64,000 nt of DNA from Sandaracinobacteroides sayramensis (GCF_022014495.1 NZ_JAKLSQ010000009.1:143476-207475); one strand, 5' to 3'; shown: positions 1-8,874, counted from the stretch's first letter. Made by a program: numbers and translations. Notes: generated from the letters alone by a model not told the origin.

Positions 1-384
1 CGGCAGGAACGCGCGCGTGCACCAGATGGTCGTCCACAGATTGCGGTCGATCGTCTGCCGCAAGGTTTCGGGCGTATGCTCCAGAAACGGCCGGATCACG
101 CCGCCGCCGGCATTGTTCACCAATATGTCGCAATGGCCATGCGCCTGCTGCACGGCCTGCAGCAGCGCCTGCGCCCCCTCTTCCAAGCTCAGGTCCGCGG
201 CATGGAAGCTGGCTGCCGGCGCCCCGGCGGCGCGCAGTTCCGCGCAAAGCGCCTCAAGCCCGCCGCCATTGACATCGGAAATCGCAAGCGCGGCGCCCTC
301 TGCCGCGAGGCGCGTGGCAATGGCCTTGCCAATGCCGCGCGCCGCGCCGGTGACGACGGCGACCCTGCCTGCAAGCCGGGCCAT
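1..384 (-). CDS. Short-chain dehydrogenase/reductase, 3' part cut by window edge
   Basis: Reading leftward from ATG at 384, 128 codons are open to the window edge. The N-terminus carries the classical SDR cofactor motif TGAARGIG (about residues 12-19), an aspartate after the second beta strand (ISDVNG) that suggests NAD preference, and the structural NNAG motif near residue 91. The catalytic Ser-Tyr-Lys part lies outside the window. It follows the extradiol dioxygenase gene with almost no gap and is probably the last or a late gene of the leftward Rieske oxygenase operon. By context it could oxidise the cis-dihydrodiol made by that oxygenase to a catechol before ring cleavage; that role is inferred. 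Confidence 0.85.
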   Translation of the reverse strand, partial: MARLAGRVAVVTGAARGIGKAIATRLAAEGAALAISDVNGGGLEALCAELRAAGAPAASFHAADLSLEEGAQALLQAVQQAHGHCDILVNNAGGGVIRPFLEHTPETLRQTIDRNLWTTIWCTRAFLP

Positions 385-386
385 CG

Positions 387-1298
387 TCACCCCTGCACCA
401 GCGGTGGAAACTTCGCCGCATGCACGGTTTCCGGCACCGCATCCCACAGGTCGAAATTGGCGGGGTCCGCCGACATTCGGCGCGGTTCGCGGGCCCCTTC
501 CGCGGGGAACTGCTCCATTCCCAGCGTATATTCCCAGACGAAATAATCGGGATCATAGATATACAGGTGGATGCTGCCCGACGTCGGGTGGCGGCCGATG
601 CCGAACTGGATCTGCACGTCATGGCGCTTGATCCGGTTAAACAGCTTCCCGATGTCGTCTATCTCCTGCACCATGAAGGCCAGGTGATGAAAAGTCGGTC
701 GTGGTGCCGGAAACTGCAGCGGGGCAAAGCTGTGGTGGTTGGGGTTGGGCCATGCGCGCAGCAGAGACGCCTTCCAGCCTTCCAGATAATCGGAAACCCG
801 GAAGCCCATATGCTCGACCATATAGTCGGTCACGGCCTTGCAGTCGGGCACGACCGCTCCATAATGTTTGCCGCCCTCGAACTTCGTCAGCTTGTTGGCC
901 AGCGGGACGGAAGAATAGCTCATGCGGGCGTAATATTCCCACACGGTGTTCAGCTTCGGCTCGACGATGCGGAACGCTCGTTCCAGTCCCAGCATCGCCG
1001 CCTCATCCTGCGGGATCAGTTGTGGCGACAGGCCGATACGCTGGTAATGCGAAAGCGCGCGATCGAGATCTTCCTCGCTTTCCAGCTCCCAGCTCGAGCG
1101 CACGAAGCCCGGCTTGTCCGCCGGGATCAGCATCACGTCATGATGCCAAGGCGCGATGCGGAAAAAGCGGGCCCCGCCTTCCCCTTCGCCGGCGGAATCC
1201 ATGCCGAACACGTCTGTCGCGAAAGCGGCCGATCGCTCTATTTCGCTGACATTCAGCGCCAGATAGCCAAGGCGGCGATAGCGAAAATCCACACCCAT
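387..1298 (-). CDS. Extradiol ring-cleavage dioxygenase, VOC (type I) family
   Basis: The 303-residue product has the two-module vicinal-oxygen-chelate layout of catechol/biphenyl-diol 2,3-dioxygenases. Expected Fe(II) ligands are visible: His145 (GKHYGAVV), His205 (FHHLAFMV) and Glu256 (FVWEYT). The second-sphere signature also fits, with NHHSFAP at 187-193 and GRHPTSGSIHLYIYDPD at 235-251. Start ATG 1298 was chosen over an in-frame upstream ATG because it has GGGAGGAACGAA just before it. Known role of the family: meta-cleavage of a catechol. It lies downstream of the Rieske alpha and beta genes, so it probably opens the ring that oxygenase hydroxylates. Substrate not predictable. Confidence 0.9.
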   Translation of the reverse strand: MGVDFRYRRLGYLALNVSEIERSAAFATDVFGMDSAGEGEGGARFFRIAPWHHDVMLIPADKPGFVRSSWELESEEDLDRALSHYQRIGLSPQLIPQDEAAMLGLERAFRIVEPKLNTVWEYYARMSYSSVPLANKLTKFEGGKHYGAVVPDCKAVTDYMVEHMGFRVSDYLEGWKASLLRAWPNPNHHSFAPLQFPAPRPTFHHLAFMVQEIDDIGKLFNRIKRHDVQIQFGIGRHPTSGSIHLYIYDPDYFVWEYTLGMEQFPAEGAREPRRMSADPANFDLWDAVPETVHAAKFPPLVQG

Positions 1299-1324
1299 TT
1301 CGTTCCTCCCGATGGTGCGCCCCG

Positions 1325-1813
1325 TTACAGGATGATGGTAAGCCGCCCCTGATTGTAGAGACTGTTGAGATCGAGGATGCATCGCTTGTGGCGAATCCTG
1401 ACGCCTTCGGCGGTCTGAACCAGCGTGAAAAACGCCTCGCCCATATAGACGGTGCTGGTATCCTCCTTGGTGCGATAGACAGCGAAATTGGCGCGCGCCT
1501 TCGTCTCCTCACCCTCATCGCCCGTTACCCGCACATTGGTGATGAGGTGACGAGTCTTGGATCGCGGATATTCCGCATGCGCCGTTTTCTTCGTCAGCCG
1601 GTTCGCCCTGCCGCGTATGCGCTCGATCCGGTCGGAAATCAGGAACAGCGTGTTGCGCGCATCGGCCTTGGTGGGATCGGCGCAGGCGGGCGAGGTCACC
1701 TCATATAGCGAATCCTCCGTATAGAGCGCCGCCCATGCCTCGGTTTGCCATTCGTCCAGCAACTCAGCTTCGTGATAAAGGAAATCCTCCACCTCGGAAC
1801 GGTTCATCGCCAT
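1325..1813 (-). CDS. Aromatic-ring-hydroxylating dioxygenase, beta subunit
   Basis: A 162-residue protein of the NTF2-like fold used by the small subunit of alpha3beta3 Rieske oxygenases. It has the N-terminal signature VEDFLYHEAELLDEW and the C-terminal RIRHKRCILDLNSL typical of this subunit, which is structural and carries no metal. ATG 1813 gives the usual N-terminus. A GTG at 1831 overlapping the alpha stop (GTGA, preceded by GGAAG) would add six residues and is a real alternative. It directly follows the alpha gene, consistent with translational coupling. Confidence 0.9.
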   Translation of the reverse strand: MAMNRSEVEDFLYHEAELLDEWQTEAWAALYTEDSLYEVTSPACADPTKADARNTLFLISDRIERIRGRANRLTKKTAHAEYPRSKTRHLITNVRVTGDEGEETKARANFAVYRTKEDTSTVYMGEAFFTLVQTAEGVRIRHKRCILDLNSLYNQGRLTIIL

Positions 1814-1827
1814 CTTTCCCGCCCCGC

Positions 1828-3162
1828 TCACTTGACTTCCAGCGTGTTGATGCGACGCATCACACTATCCCACATCGTCCAATAGGCCTGCATCTGGACC
1901 TCATCGTCGGGCGGCCCTTCCGCGTAGAGCGGATCGCCAGCCCTGCCGAAACCCTTGGATATTTCGCTCCACTCGATCGGCGTGTGGTCGGCGGCATCCT
2001 GGCAGATTTCCAGCATCTCGATATCGTCGGGCGAACCGAAGCCGGCCGGTCCCAGGAAGGACACGAAATTGTCCAGCCGCAGTGCCCTCAACTCCTCGCT
2101 CTCGTCGTCGGGGCCCATCGCCCAGGCGGTGACGCGGATTTTCTCGTGCGATTCCGGCTCGATCACCCGCACCGTCACCGAAAGAATGTCGTTGATGACG
2201 AGGTTGGGGAAGATCACCAGGTTCTTCTGGGTCTCGGCGATGTATTTCGCCCGCTCCTCGCCCAGCCGGCGGACGAGGCTGTCATAGCGCGCCTCGATCT
2301 CGGCCTTTGTGCCCATTCCCATCGAAGGCAGCCACTGCGCCACCGGCCGACCGGTGGGCACGAAGCTGTCGAGCACGGCATGGCCATTGCCCAGCGCGCG
2401 CGCGGCACCTGCCGTGTTGTAGCTGGCCAGCGTCTTGTCGATCAGCCCTTCACCCGGCGTGCCGGCAAGCTGGTCGCGCAGATAATCGAAGTAAGAGGCA
2501 TGCACCGGAAAGAGATGATAGCCGTCGTAGCTGTTCTCACACAGCAGCTTGTAATTGGCGCGGATTGAATAGGTATGTTCGCCCGAAAGGATTATCTGCT
2601 TTCCCTCTGTATGGTCCATCAGCGCATCGATCTGGTCGCGTGCACCATCCAGATAATCATAAAGGCTGATGGCGTTGGGGTTGTAGTTCACGAACCAGAA
2701 GCCGCGATATTCTTCCAGCCTCTCCACCGGCCGAAGGTCCAGATGCCCGTCCTCGTTGATGCCTTCCGCATACCCCGTCTGGGCATTCTGCGAGACGAGC
2801 CCCCCCTCCGAACTGAACACCCAGCCATGATATGGGCAGGTGAAGTTGCGGGCATTCCCCGAACGCTCGCGGCAGACCTTGGCGGCGCGGTGCGTGCAGC
2901 TGTTGTAATGGGCACGCACCTCGCCCTTCTTGTCGCGGATAAAGATAAGGTCGCGCCCACCCACCCGACGGGAGTGGAAATCGCCCTTTTTCTGCAGCTC
3001 GGTATCGTGGCCCAGATAAAGCCAGCACTTGCCGAAGATCAGCTCCTTTTCCCGCTGGAACACCTCGGCGCTGCGATAGGCGTCGCGGTGAACACGAAAA
3101 CTCCCTTTTGCGGGCTCCGCCTTTACCAGTTCCTCCTCTCGAACCGGATCGTGCAAGGCCAT
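1828..3162 (-). CDS. Aromatic-ring-hydroxylating dioxygenase, alpha subunit (Rieske)
   Basis: 444 residues. The Rieske [2Fe-2S] ligands are Cys89-x-His91 and Cys109-x2-His112 (CTHR ... CPYHGW). The catalytic-domain signature ENSYDGYHLFPVH at 209-221 provides the mononuclear iron histidines His216 and His221 and the bridging Asp213. The third iron ligand is probably the Asp in DIEMLEICQDA further on. The protein dihydroxylates an aromatic ring or carboxylated aromatic using electrons from a ferredoxin and reductase. No ferredoxin gene is adjacent or elsewhere in the window; a ferredoxin-reductase gene lies at 59258-60481. It is first in the leftward unit, behind a promoter region holding a GTTCGCA-type motif. 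Confidence 0.95.
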   Translation of the reverse strand: MALHDPVREEELVKAEPAKGSFRVHRDAYRSAEVFQREKELIFGKCWLYLGHDTELQKKGDFHSRRVGGRDLIFIRDKKGEVRAHYNSCTHRAAKVCRERSGNARNFTCPYHGWVFSSEGGLVSQNAQTGYAEGINEDGHLDLRPVERLEEYRGFWFVNYNPNAISLYDYLDGARDQIDALMDHTEGKQIILSGEHTYSIRANYKLLCENSYDGYHLFPVHASYFDYLRDQLAGTPGEGLIDKTLASYNTAGAARALGNGHAVLDSFVPTGRPVAQWLPSMGMGTKAEIEARYDSLVRRLGEERAKYIAETQKNLVIFPNLVINDILSVTVRVIEPESHEKIRVTAWAMGPDDESEELRALRLDNFVSFLGPAGFGSPDDIEMLEICQDAADHTPIEWSEISKGFGRAGDPLYAEGPPDDEVQMQAYWTMWDSVMRRINTLEVK

Positions 3163-3212
3163 GACACTACTCCCTCTCCCGGTCGATTCTGACCAATTAG
3201 CCCGTACATGGT

Positions 3213-3224
3213 ACGTATGCGAAC
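3213..3224 (-). promoter_or_regulatory. GTTCGCA-type putative operator upstream of Rieske operon
   Basis: Read leftward, the 97-bp gap between the MDR reductase gene and the Rieske alpha start contains GTTCGCATACGT. This is nearly the same as the arm beside the marR gene (GTTCGCATACGA at 30710-30721). A second T-rich TTGCAA lies at 3230-3235. Proposed as a site of the shared regulator; no binding evidence exists in the sequence itself. Confidence 0.45.
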
Positions 3225-3259
3225 GATTTTTGCAACCGCCTTTTGTTACCTTCCTGCAT

Positions 3260-4180
3260 TTATTTCACCGATGCGACTATTTTCCCCCGGATATGGCCCG
3301 ACATGCTGGCGCGCAGCGCGTCCGGGATCTGGTCGAAGGTGAAATGTTGCGCGATTTCCGGTCGCATCCGGCCTTCTCCGACCAGTGCGGCAATGCGCGC
3401 AAGCTGCTCTCCATTCGGGCGCACTCGCACCTTGTAGGCCCGGATTCCATCTTCTTCCGCGGCATTGGGGGCATCTGCCCCGCCCGCCACCCGAATTACG
3501 GAACCGCCGGAGCGCACCAGCGACCACAGCCCAGTTTCCTTCGAATTGCCCACCAGATCGAGCAGGATATCGATGTCCCGCCTTCTGCCGTCCGGCGCAT
3601 CTACCCGAAAATCGACGACATCGTCAGCTCCGAGGCTTCGCACATAATCCGAATTGCCGAACGAGGCGGTGCCTGTGACACGGCCGCCCAGCGCCTTCAC
3701 GATCTGCACCGCGGCCGTGCCCACGCCCCCGGCCGCGTTATGCACCAGCACATGAAGGCCGGCGATGTCGCGGCCATCCGCCACGAGCCCCTGCCAAGCC
3801 GTCAGCGCCACCAGCGGCAGGGAAGCCGCATCCACCAGATCGAGCGACGTCGGCACGATGGCACATGCGGATGCATCCACCACCAGCGCTTCGGCATATC
3901 CGCCGGTCAGGCCCGGATGCGCCATCACGCGATCGCCGACGGCGAAGGCGGCCACCCCCTCCCCCACTGCATCGACCACTCCGGCGACATCGCCACCCGG
4001 CACCAGCGGTAACGACGGCAGCACCGGCGCCTTGCCGCTCAGCAGCTTCCAGTCCACCGGATTGATGCCGATGCCGCGCACGCGCAGGCGCAACTGGCCA
4101 GGGCCGGGATCAGGCAGGGGTACCTCGTCGATGACAAGCTGGTCGGGGCCGCCAAAGCCATGAGCACGGATGATCCGCAT
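3260..4180 (-). CDS. NAD(P)H-dependent zinc-free MDR reductase (quinone oxidoreductase-like)
   Basis: 306 residues of the medium-chain dehydrogenase/reductase fold without the catalytic zinc cysteine cluster. The substrate domain carries GINPVDWK (38-45) and PGGDVAGVV (61-69); the Rossmann part carries HNAAGGVGTAAVQ (148-160), the usual glycine-rich nucleotide-binding segment. Family members reduce quinones or the double bond of enones and enoyl thioesters. It sits 36 bp after the SDR at 4216-5118 on the same strand and about 100 bp before the Rieske alpha gene, so it may belong to the SDR unit. Substrate unknown. Confidence 0.8.
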   Translation of the reverse strand: MRIIRAHGFGGPDQLVIDEVPLPDPGPGQLRLRVRGIGINPVDWKLLSGKAPVLPSLPLVPGGDVAGVVDAVGEGVAAFAVGDRVMAHPGLTGGYAEALVVDASACAIVPTSLDLVDAASLPLVALTAWQGLVADGRDIAGLHVLVHNAAGGVGTAAVQIVKALGGRVTGTASFGNSDYVRSLGADDVVDFRVDAPDGRRRDIDILLDLVGNSKETGLWSLVRSGGSVIRVAGGADAPNAAEEDGIRAYKVRVRPNGEQLARIAALVGEGRMRPEIAQHFTFDQIPDALRASMSGHIRGKIVASVK

Positions 4181-4215
4181 GTTCAGCCTCGCTTCCGTAT
4201 CGGTTTCCGGGAAGA

Positions 4216-5118
4216 TCAGGGGTTCAGGAAGGTGTCGCGCTCGATCCCGCCATTATAGCCGGCGGCGGCCAGCGCATGGCGCAGCGATTCGCCTACTTCC
4301 CCGGCGCCGCGGCTGGCCGTGGCGCGCGGCCCGTGCTTCCAGCCGTCGCCCACCGTATAGCCATAGCCCCATACCTCGGCGAAGACGCGGCCGGTGATGT
4401 CGGCGGCCTCCGGGCTGGAAAGATAGGCGACCAAGGCGGCGATCCATTCCGGGTCGCGGCGTTCGAGCATTTCGCCCGAAACCTCGCGCAGCCCTTCCGT
4501 CATCCGCGTCTGGGCGCGGGGCGCGATGGCATTCACCGTCACGCCAATTCGGCCGAGTTCGCGTGCGGTGATGATCGAGAAGGATGCGACGCCGGCTTTC
4601 GCCGCACCATAATTGGCCTGGCCGATATTGCCGAATAGGCCCGAACCCGAACTGGTGTTGATGATCCGCGCGTCGCGCTGACGACCCGCCTTGCTTTCCA
4701 GCCTCCAGTAGTTGGCGGCGTGATGGCTAGGGGCGAAGGTGCCTTTCAGATGCACCTTGATGACGAGATCCCAGTCCTCCTCCGTCATATTCACCATCAT
4801 CCGGTCGCGCAGGATGCCTGCGTTGTTCACCAGAATGTCCAGCCCGCCGAAACTGTCGACAGCCTGCTGCACCATCTGCCGGGCCTGCTCCCAGTCGGAG
4901 ACGTCCGCGCCGTTCACCACCGCCTCGCCGCCGGCGGCGCGGATTTCCTCCACCACCTCCTGTGCTGGCGTCAGGTCCGCGCCGGCGCCGGCCGCGCTGC
5001 CACCCAAATCGTTCACCACGACCTTGGCGCCCTCCTGCGCCAGTTTCAGCGCATAGGCGCGCCCCACGCCGCGGCCCGCGCCTGTCACGATGGCGACACG
5101 GCCTTCACAAATTCCCAT
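4216..5118 (-). CDS. SDR, (3R)-hydroxyacyl-CoA dehydrogenase-like (MFE-2 type)
   Basis: 300 residues from ATG 5118, chosen because GGAGAAGCTC precedes it. It has TGAGRGVG (12-19), NNAG (98-101), Ser156/157, Tyr170 and Lys174. The segment LRDRMMVNMTEEDWDLV and the long NDLGG insertion resemble the dehydrogenase part of peroxisomal multifunctional enzyme type 2 and its bacterial homologues, which oxidise (3R)-hydroxyacyl-CoA. The gene diverges from the lipocalin-like gene at 5282 across a 163-bp regulatory gap. It suits the MaoC (hydratase 2) genes in the window, because those families also use the R-isomer; the pairing is inferred. Confidence 0.8.
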   Translation of the reverse strand: MGICEGRVAIVTGAGRGVGRAYALKLAQEGAKVVVNDLGGSAAGAGADLTPAQEVVEEIRAAGGEAVVNGADVSDWEQARQMVQQAVDSFGGLDILVNNAGILRDRMMVNMTEEDWDLVIKVHLKGTFAPSHHAANYWRLESKAGRQRDARIINTSSGSGLFGNIGQANYGAAKAGVASFSIITARELGRIGVTVNAIAPRAQTRMTEGLREVSGEMLERRDPEWIAALVAYLSSPEAADITGRVFAEVWGYGYTVGDGWKHGPRATASRGAGEVGESLRHALAAAGYNGGIERDTFLNP

Positions 5119-5146
5119 GAGCTTCTCCAACACTTCTCACAAAAAA

Positions 5147-5177
5147 TAGGACGCATCCTAATTGTGATGTTGCAAAC
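5147..5177. promoter_or_regulatory. Divergent promoter region with two putative operators
   Basis: Between two divergent genes are TAGGA-CGCA-TCCTA (5147-5160, perfect 5-bp arms) and, on the minus strand, GTTTGCAACATC (5166-5177). The second closely matches GTTCGCAACATT before the crotonase gene at 39967. The sites are placed to control both the leftward SDR and the rightward 5282-11724 operon. Confidence 0.4.
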
Positions 5178-5281
5178 TATATGCACAAGGGCTTATTTGA
5201 CTGCGCAGTGCCTGTCAACGGGGCCGAGCATGACGAACCGGAGATGGCGGGGTGACACCGGCACCGCAGGGGAGAGGAGCG

Positions 5282-6520
5282 ATGGCGGAAGAGACGTTCG
5301 AGAAGATGGCGCTGACACCGATGGACGAATATCCGTTTCACGCCACGCCCTATCCGATGTCGTACGTTCCCAATTCCGACCCGGCTTGGGACGATGGCTA
5401 TTATTTCCTCGCCTATGATGTCGAGAGCGGCGTTTCCGTGTGGACGGGCATGCGCGTCGCCCCCAACAGCAACATCATCGGCGGCTATGTGAACAGCAAC
5501 ATTCGCGGTGTGCAGCGCGCGCTGCGGCTCAGCCGGATCTGGCGCGACGATTTCGCAGTCGCCATAGGGCCGTTGCGCTACGAGTTCGTGGAACCGCTGA
5601 AGGCGATCCGGCTGGTCTGCGAAGCCAACGAATCGGGCCTCGCCTTCGATATCCTCTGGCAGGGCATCGCGCCCTGCCATCTGGCCATGCACCACCGCGC
5701 GGTGCGCGCCGGCCGCTTCACCACCGATCAGAGCCGCTATCACCAGACGGGCCGCTGCACCGGCTGGCTGGAAATCGCCGGCCAGCGATTCGAGCTGCCG
5801 GAGGAAAGCCCGTGGGGCGGATCGCGCGACCGGTCATGGGGCATCTATGAAAGCCGCCCGCCGCTGGGTGTCGCGCCGGGCTGGCTGCCGCCGGCCGAGG
5901 CAGCGGAAATCGCGCGGGCTCTGCGCTTTTCCTGCTTTGTGGAGGCAGAGGAGCTTTCCGCCTATTTCCATTTCCACGAAGGGCCGGATGGCCAGCGCAT
6001 GGTGCTGAACGATGCCTTTGGCGTCCCGTTCGAAGGCTCCATCCATCATGGCTGGGACGAAAGGCTGGAGCTGAAGAGCTACGACCATCGGCTGAACTGG
6101 CGGCCCGGCACGAGATCCGTCACCGATGGCGTCGTCACGCTGCGCGATGCCGATGGCGGCACATGGACATTGGCGCTGGATTGCCCGCATCCGCCGCATG
6201 TGCTGGGCCAGATCGGCTATCATGTCGGCGCATGGCACGATGGCGGCACCATCCATACCTGGCACGGGCGCAGCCCGGCCATGGAGTGGGACGAATATGA
6301 TTTCTCATCCCAGCCGTGCGAGCATCGCTTCCCCGGCAATGGCGAGACAAAGACCGTCTTTGGCGTAGAACATTTCGCCAACGTCACGCTGACGGCGCCG
6401 GATGGGCGGGTGCGCAGCGGCCGATCCCAGTTCGAGGTTTTCCTGAACGGCCGATACGCGCCTTATGGCTTTGGCGCGCAAGACAGCCATGGCGGCCTGA
6501 CCGGCCGCGGCATCGCCTGA
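5282..6520 (+). CDS. Lipocalin-like (CrtC/AttH-type) conserved protein, function unknown
   Basis: 412 residues starting at ATG 5282 after GGAGAGGAGCG. No signal peptide and no enzyme signature I can name with certainty. The central GSRDRSWGIYE resembles the RDHSWG motif of CrtC (carotenoid 1,2-hydratase)/AttH-type double-lipocalin proteins. Two more paralogues occur here (30794-31927 with WRDHSWGV; 46640-47614 with YRDHSWVM). The chain is rich in aromatic residues and short beta-like segments. It is first in an operon with two acyl-CoA dehydrogenases and a hydratase, suggesting action on the same hydrophobic intermediates. A hydratase or binding role is only a guess. Confidence 0.6.
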   Translation: MAEETFEKMALTPMDEYPFHATPYPMSYVPNSDPAWDDGYYFLAYDVESGVSVWTGMRVAPNSNIIGGYVNSNIRGVQRALRLSRIWRDDFAVAIGPLRYEFVEPLKAIRLVCEANESGLAFDILWQGIAPCHLAMHHRAVRAGRFTTDQSRYHQTGRCTGWLEIAGQRFELPEESPWGGSRDRSWGIYESRPPLGVAPGWLPPAEAAEIARALRFSCFVEAEELSAYFHFHEGPDGQRMVLNDAFGVPFEGSIHHGWDERLELKSYDHRLNWRPGTRSVTDGVVTLRDADGGTWTLALDCPHPPHVLGQIGYHVGAWHDGGTIHTWHGRSPAMEWDEYDFSSQPCEHRFPGNGETKTVFGVEHFANVTLTAPDGRVRSGRSQFEVFLNGRYAPYGFGAQDSHGGLTGRGIA

Positions 6521-6536
6521 TCCCAAGGAGTGATCC

Positions 6537-7685
6537 GTGCACACCTTATCACGACCTGTCTACAAGGAAGAGCATGAGATGTACCGCGACGCGGTCCGTC
6601 GCTTCATCGCCGCCGAAATCACCCCCTATCACCGCCAGTGGGAGGAGGATGGTGTCGTATCCCGCGAGGTCTGGCTGAAGGCCGGCGCGGCTGGCTTCCT
6701 GTGCTCCAACGCGCCGCACCAGTTCGGCGGTGCCGGCGCCGATTATACCTACAATGCCGTCTTCACCGAGGAATTGGGCTACGCCGGCGCCACGGGGCCG
6801 GGCTTCGCCGTCCATTCCGACATGGCGGCGAACTACATCCTGAACTTCGCGACCGACGAGCAGAAGCAGCGCTGGATTCCGGGCATGGTTTCCGGCGAGC
6901 GCATCGTCGCCCTGGGCCTCAGCGAACCAGGCGCCGGCAGCGATCTGAAGGCCATCAAGACGACCGCCGTGCGCGATGGCGAGGACTACATCATCAACGG
7001 CCAGAAGACCTATATCTCCAACGGCCAGCTTGCCGATATCGTCATCCTCGCCTGCAAGACCGACCCTGCCGCCGGCGCCCGCGGCATGACGTTCATCGTG
7101 GTGGAGACCGACCGCCCCGGCTTCGTGCGCGGCCGCAAGCTGGAGAAATTCGGCCTGTTGGCGCAGGACACGTCGGAGCTGTTCTTTTCCGATGTGCGCG
7201 TTCCGGTCGCCAACCGCATCGGCGCCGAGGGCCAGGGCATGGCCATCGCCGTGCACAATCTGGCCGAGGAACGGCTTTCCATCGCCGTGCATGCGATCGG
7301 CATGTGCAAGGGCATGCTGGATACGACCATCGCCTATACCAAGGAACGGATGATTTTCGGCAAGCCGGTCGCCGATTTCCAGAACACCCGCTTCAAGATC
7401 GCCGAAATGGCCGCCAGCACGCAGGCGATCCAGGTGTTCGTCGATCGCTGCGTGGAGTTGGCCGTGACACGCGATCTGGATATCGAGACCGCTGCAATGG
7501 CCAAGATGCTGGCGGGCGAACTGCAATGGCGGATCGCCGACGAGTGCCTGCAATTCTACGGCGGCGCCGGCTATATGATGGAATATCCCATCGCCCACGC
7601 CTTCATCGATTCCCGCATCCGCAAGATCGCCGGTGGGTCTTCCGAAGTGATGCGCGAGATCATCGCACGCAAGGTCTTCGCCTGA
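6537..7685 (+). CDS. Acyl-CoA dehydrogenase
   Basis: 382 residues from GTG 6537, preceded by AAGGAG at good spacing. Signatures: LSEPGAGSD (128-136, substrate/FAD loop), FGKPVADFQNTRFK and QFYGGAGYMMEYPI. The MCAD-type catalytic Glu in the IYEGT position is replaced (IAGGSSEV), so the likely base is Glu245 in AEERL, as in isovaleryl/long-chain acyl-CoA dehydrogenases. It forms a 2,3-enoyl-CoA and passes electrons to ETF, encoded at 15508-17183. The next ACAD gene follows after 13 bp, so the pair may form one heteromeric enzyme or act in sequence. Confidence 0.93.
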   Translation: MHTLSRPVYKEEHEMYRDAVRRFIAAEITPYHRQWEEDGVVSREVWLKAGAAGFLCSNAPHQFGGAGADYTYNAVFTEELGYAGATGPGFAVHSDMAANYILNFATDEQKQRWIPGMVSGERIVALGLSEPGAGSDLKAIKTTAVRDGEDYIINGQKTYISNGQLADIVILACKTDPAAGARGMTFIVVETDRPGFVRGRKLEKFGLLAQDTSELFFSDVRVPVANRIGAEGQGMAIAVHNLAEERLSIAVHAIGMCKGMLDTTIAYTKERMIFGKPVADFQNTRFKIAEMAASTQAIQVFVDRCVELAVTRDLDIETAAMAKMLAGELQWRIADECLQFYGGAGYMMEYPIAHAFIDSRIRKIAGGSSEVMREIIARKVFA

Positions 7686-7698
7686 AAGGGGCTGGAAC

Positions 7699-8865
7699 AT
7701 GGAGATGGAACTCAACGAAGTTCAACGATCTGTCCGCGATGGCGTGGGGAAGATCGTCGACCAGTTCGATGATGAATATTGGTCTCGGCTGGATCAATCC
7801 GGCGAATTCCCGCATGCCTTTCACCGGGCGCTCGCCGATGCCGGATATCTGGGCATCACCATGCCCGAGGAACTGGGCGGTTCCGGCCTCGGCGTGACCG
7901 AGGCGGCTATCATGATGAACCGAATCTGCCAGGGCGCGGGCGGCTATTCGGCGGCATCCACCATCCATCTGAACCTGTTCGGTCCGCACGCCGTGGTCGT
8001 GTTCGGCACGCCCGAGCAGAAGGAACGGATGTTGAAGCCGCTGATCGCCGGCACCGACAAGGCCTGTTTCGGCGTGACGGAACCGGATGCCGGGCTGGAT
8101 ACTACCAGCATCAAGACCTTCGCAACCAAGGTGCCGGGCGGCTATCGCATCAGCGGCCGCAAGATCTGGACCTCATCCGGGCAGGTCGCCAACAAGATCG
8201 TGATCCTCGCCCGGACCACGCCCAAGGACCAGTGCCGCAAGCCCACGGACGGCATGAGCTTTTTCTACACCGATCTGGATCACAGCAAGATCGAGGTGCG
8301 CCGCATTCCCAAAATGGGCCGGAATGCCGTCGATTCCAACACCACCTTCATCGACGATTATTTCGTGCCCGACGAGGATCTGATCGGCGAGGAAGGCAAG
8401 GGCTTCCACTATGTGCTGCATTCGATCAACCCCGAACGAATCCTGGTTGCCGCGGAAGCCATCGGCAACGGACAGGGGGCGTTGAAGCGCATTGCCCGAT
8501 ATGCGCAGGATCGCCAGGTGTTCGGCCGCCCGATCGGCATGAACCAGGGCATCCAGCACCCGCTGGCGGAAAGCTGGATGGCGCTGGAATCGGCCTTCTG
8601 GATGGTGATGCGCGCCGGCTGGCTTTACGACGCCGGCAAGCCCTGCGGAGCGGAGGCGAACAGTGCCAAGTTCCTGGCCGCCCGCGCCGGTTTCGATGCC
8701 TGTACGCGAGCCGTGATGTTCCATGGCGGCATGGGCTATTCCCGCGAATATCAGGTCGAACGCCTGTTCCGCGAAAGCATCCTGCTGCGCATCGCGCCCA
8801 TCAGCGAACAGATGATCCTGAATTTCATCGGCGAAAAGGTGCTCGGCCTGCCGAAAAGCTATTGA
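7699..8865 (+). CDS. Acyl-CoA dehydrogenase
   Basis: 388 residues with VTEPDAGLD in the FAD/substrate loop, GRKIWTSSG, FGRPIGMNQGIQHPLAES and FHGGMGYSREYQVERLFRE. A Glu in NPERILVAAEAIG takes the usual IVD-type base position, and the C-terminal loop reads IAPISEQM instead of the MCAD IYEGT. The last arginine-rich motif differs clearly from the upstream ACAD, so this is not a recent duplicate. It is second of two adjacent ACADs in the 5282-11724 operon, 9 bp before a MaoC hydratase. Likely an alpha,beta-dehydrogenase for a bulky CoA thioester. Confidence 0.92.
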   Translation: MEMELNEVQRSVRDGVGKIVDQFDDEYWSRLDQSGEFPHAFHRALADAGYLGITMPEELGGSGLGVTEAAIMMNRICQGAGGYSAASTIHLNLFGPHAVVVFGTPEQKERMLKPLIAGTDKACFGVTEPDAGLDTTSIKTFATKVPGGYRISGRKIWTSSGQVANKIVILARTTPKDQCRKPTDGMSFFYTDLDHSKIEVRRIPKMGRNAVDSNTTFIDDYFVPDEDLIGEEGKGFHYVLHSINPERILVAAEAIGNGQGALKRIARYAQDRQVFGRPIGMNQGIQHPLAESWMALESAFWMVMRAGWLYDAGKPCGAEANSAKFLAARAGFDACTRAVMFHGGMGYSREYQVERLFRESILLRIAPISEQMILNFIGEKVLGLPKSY

Positions 8866-8874
8866 GGAACCAAG

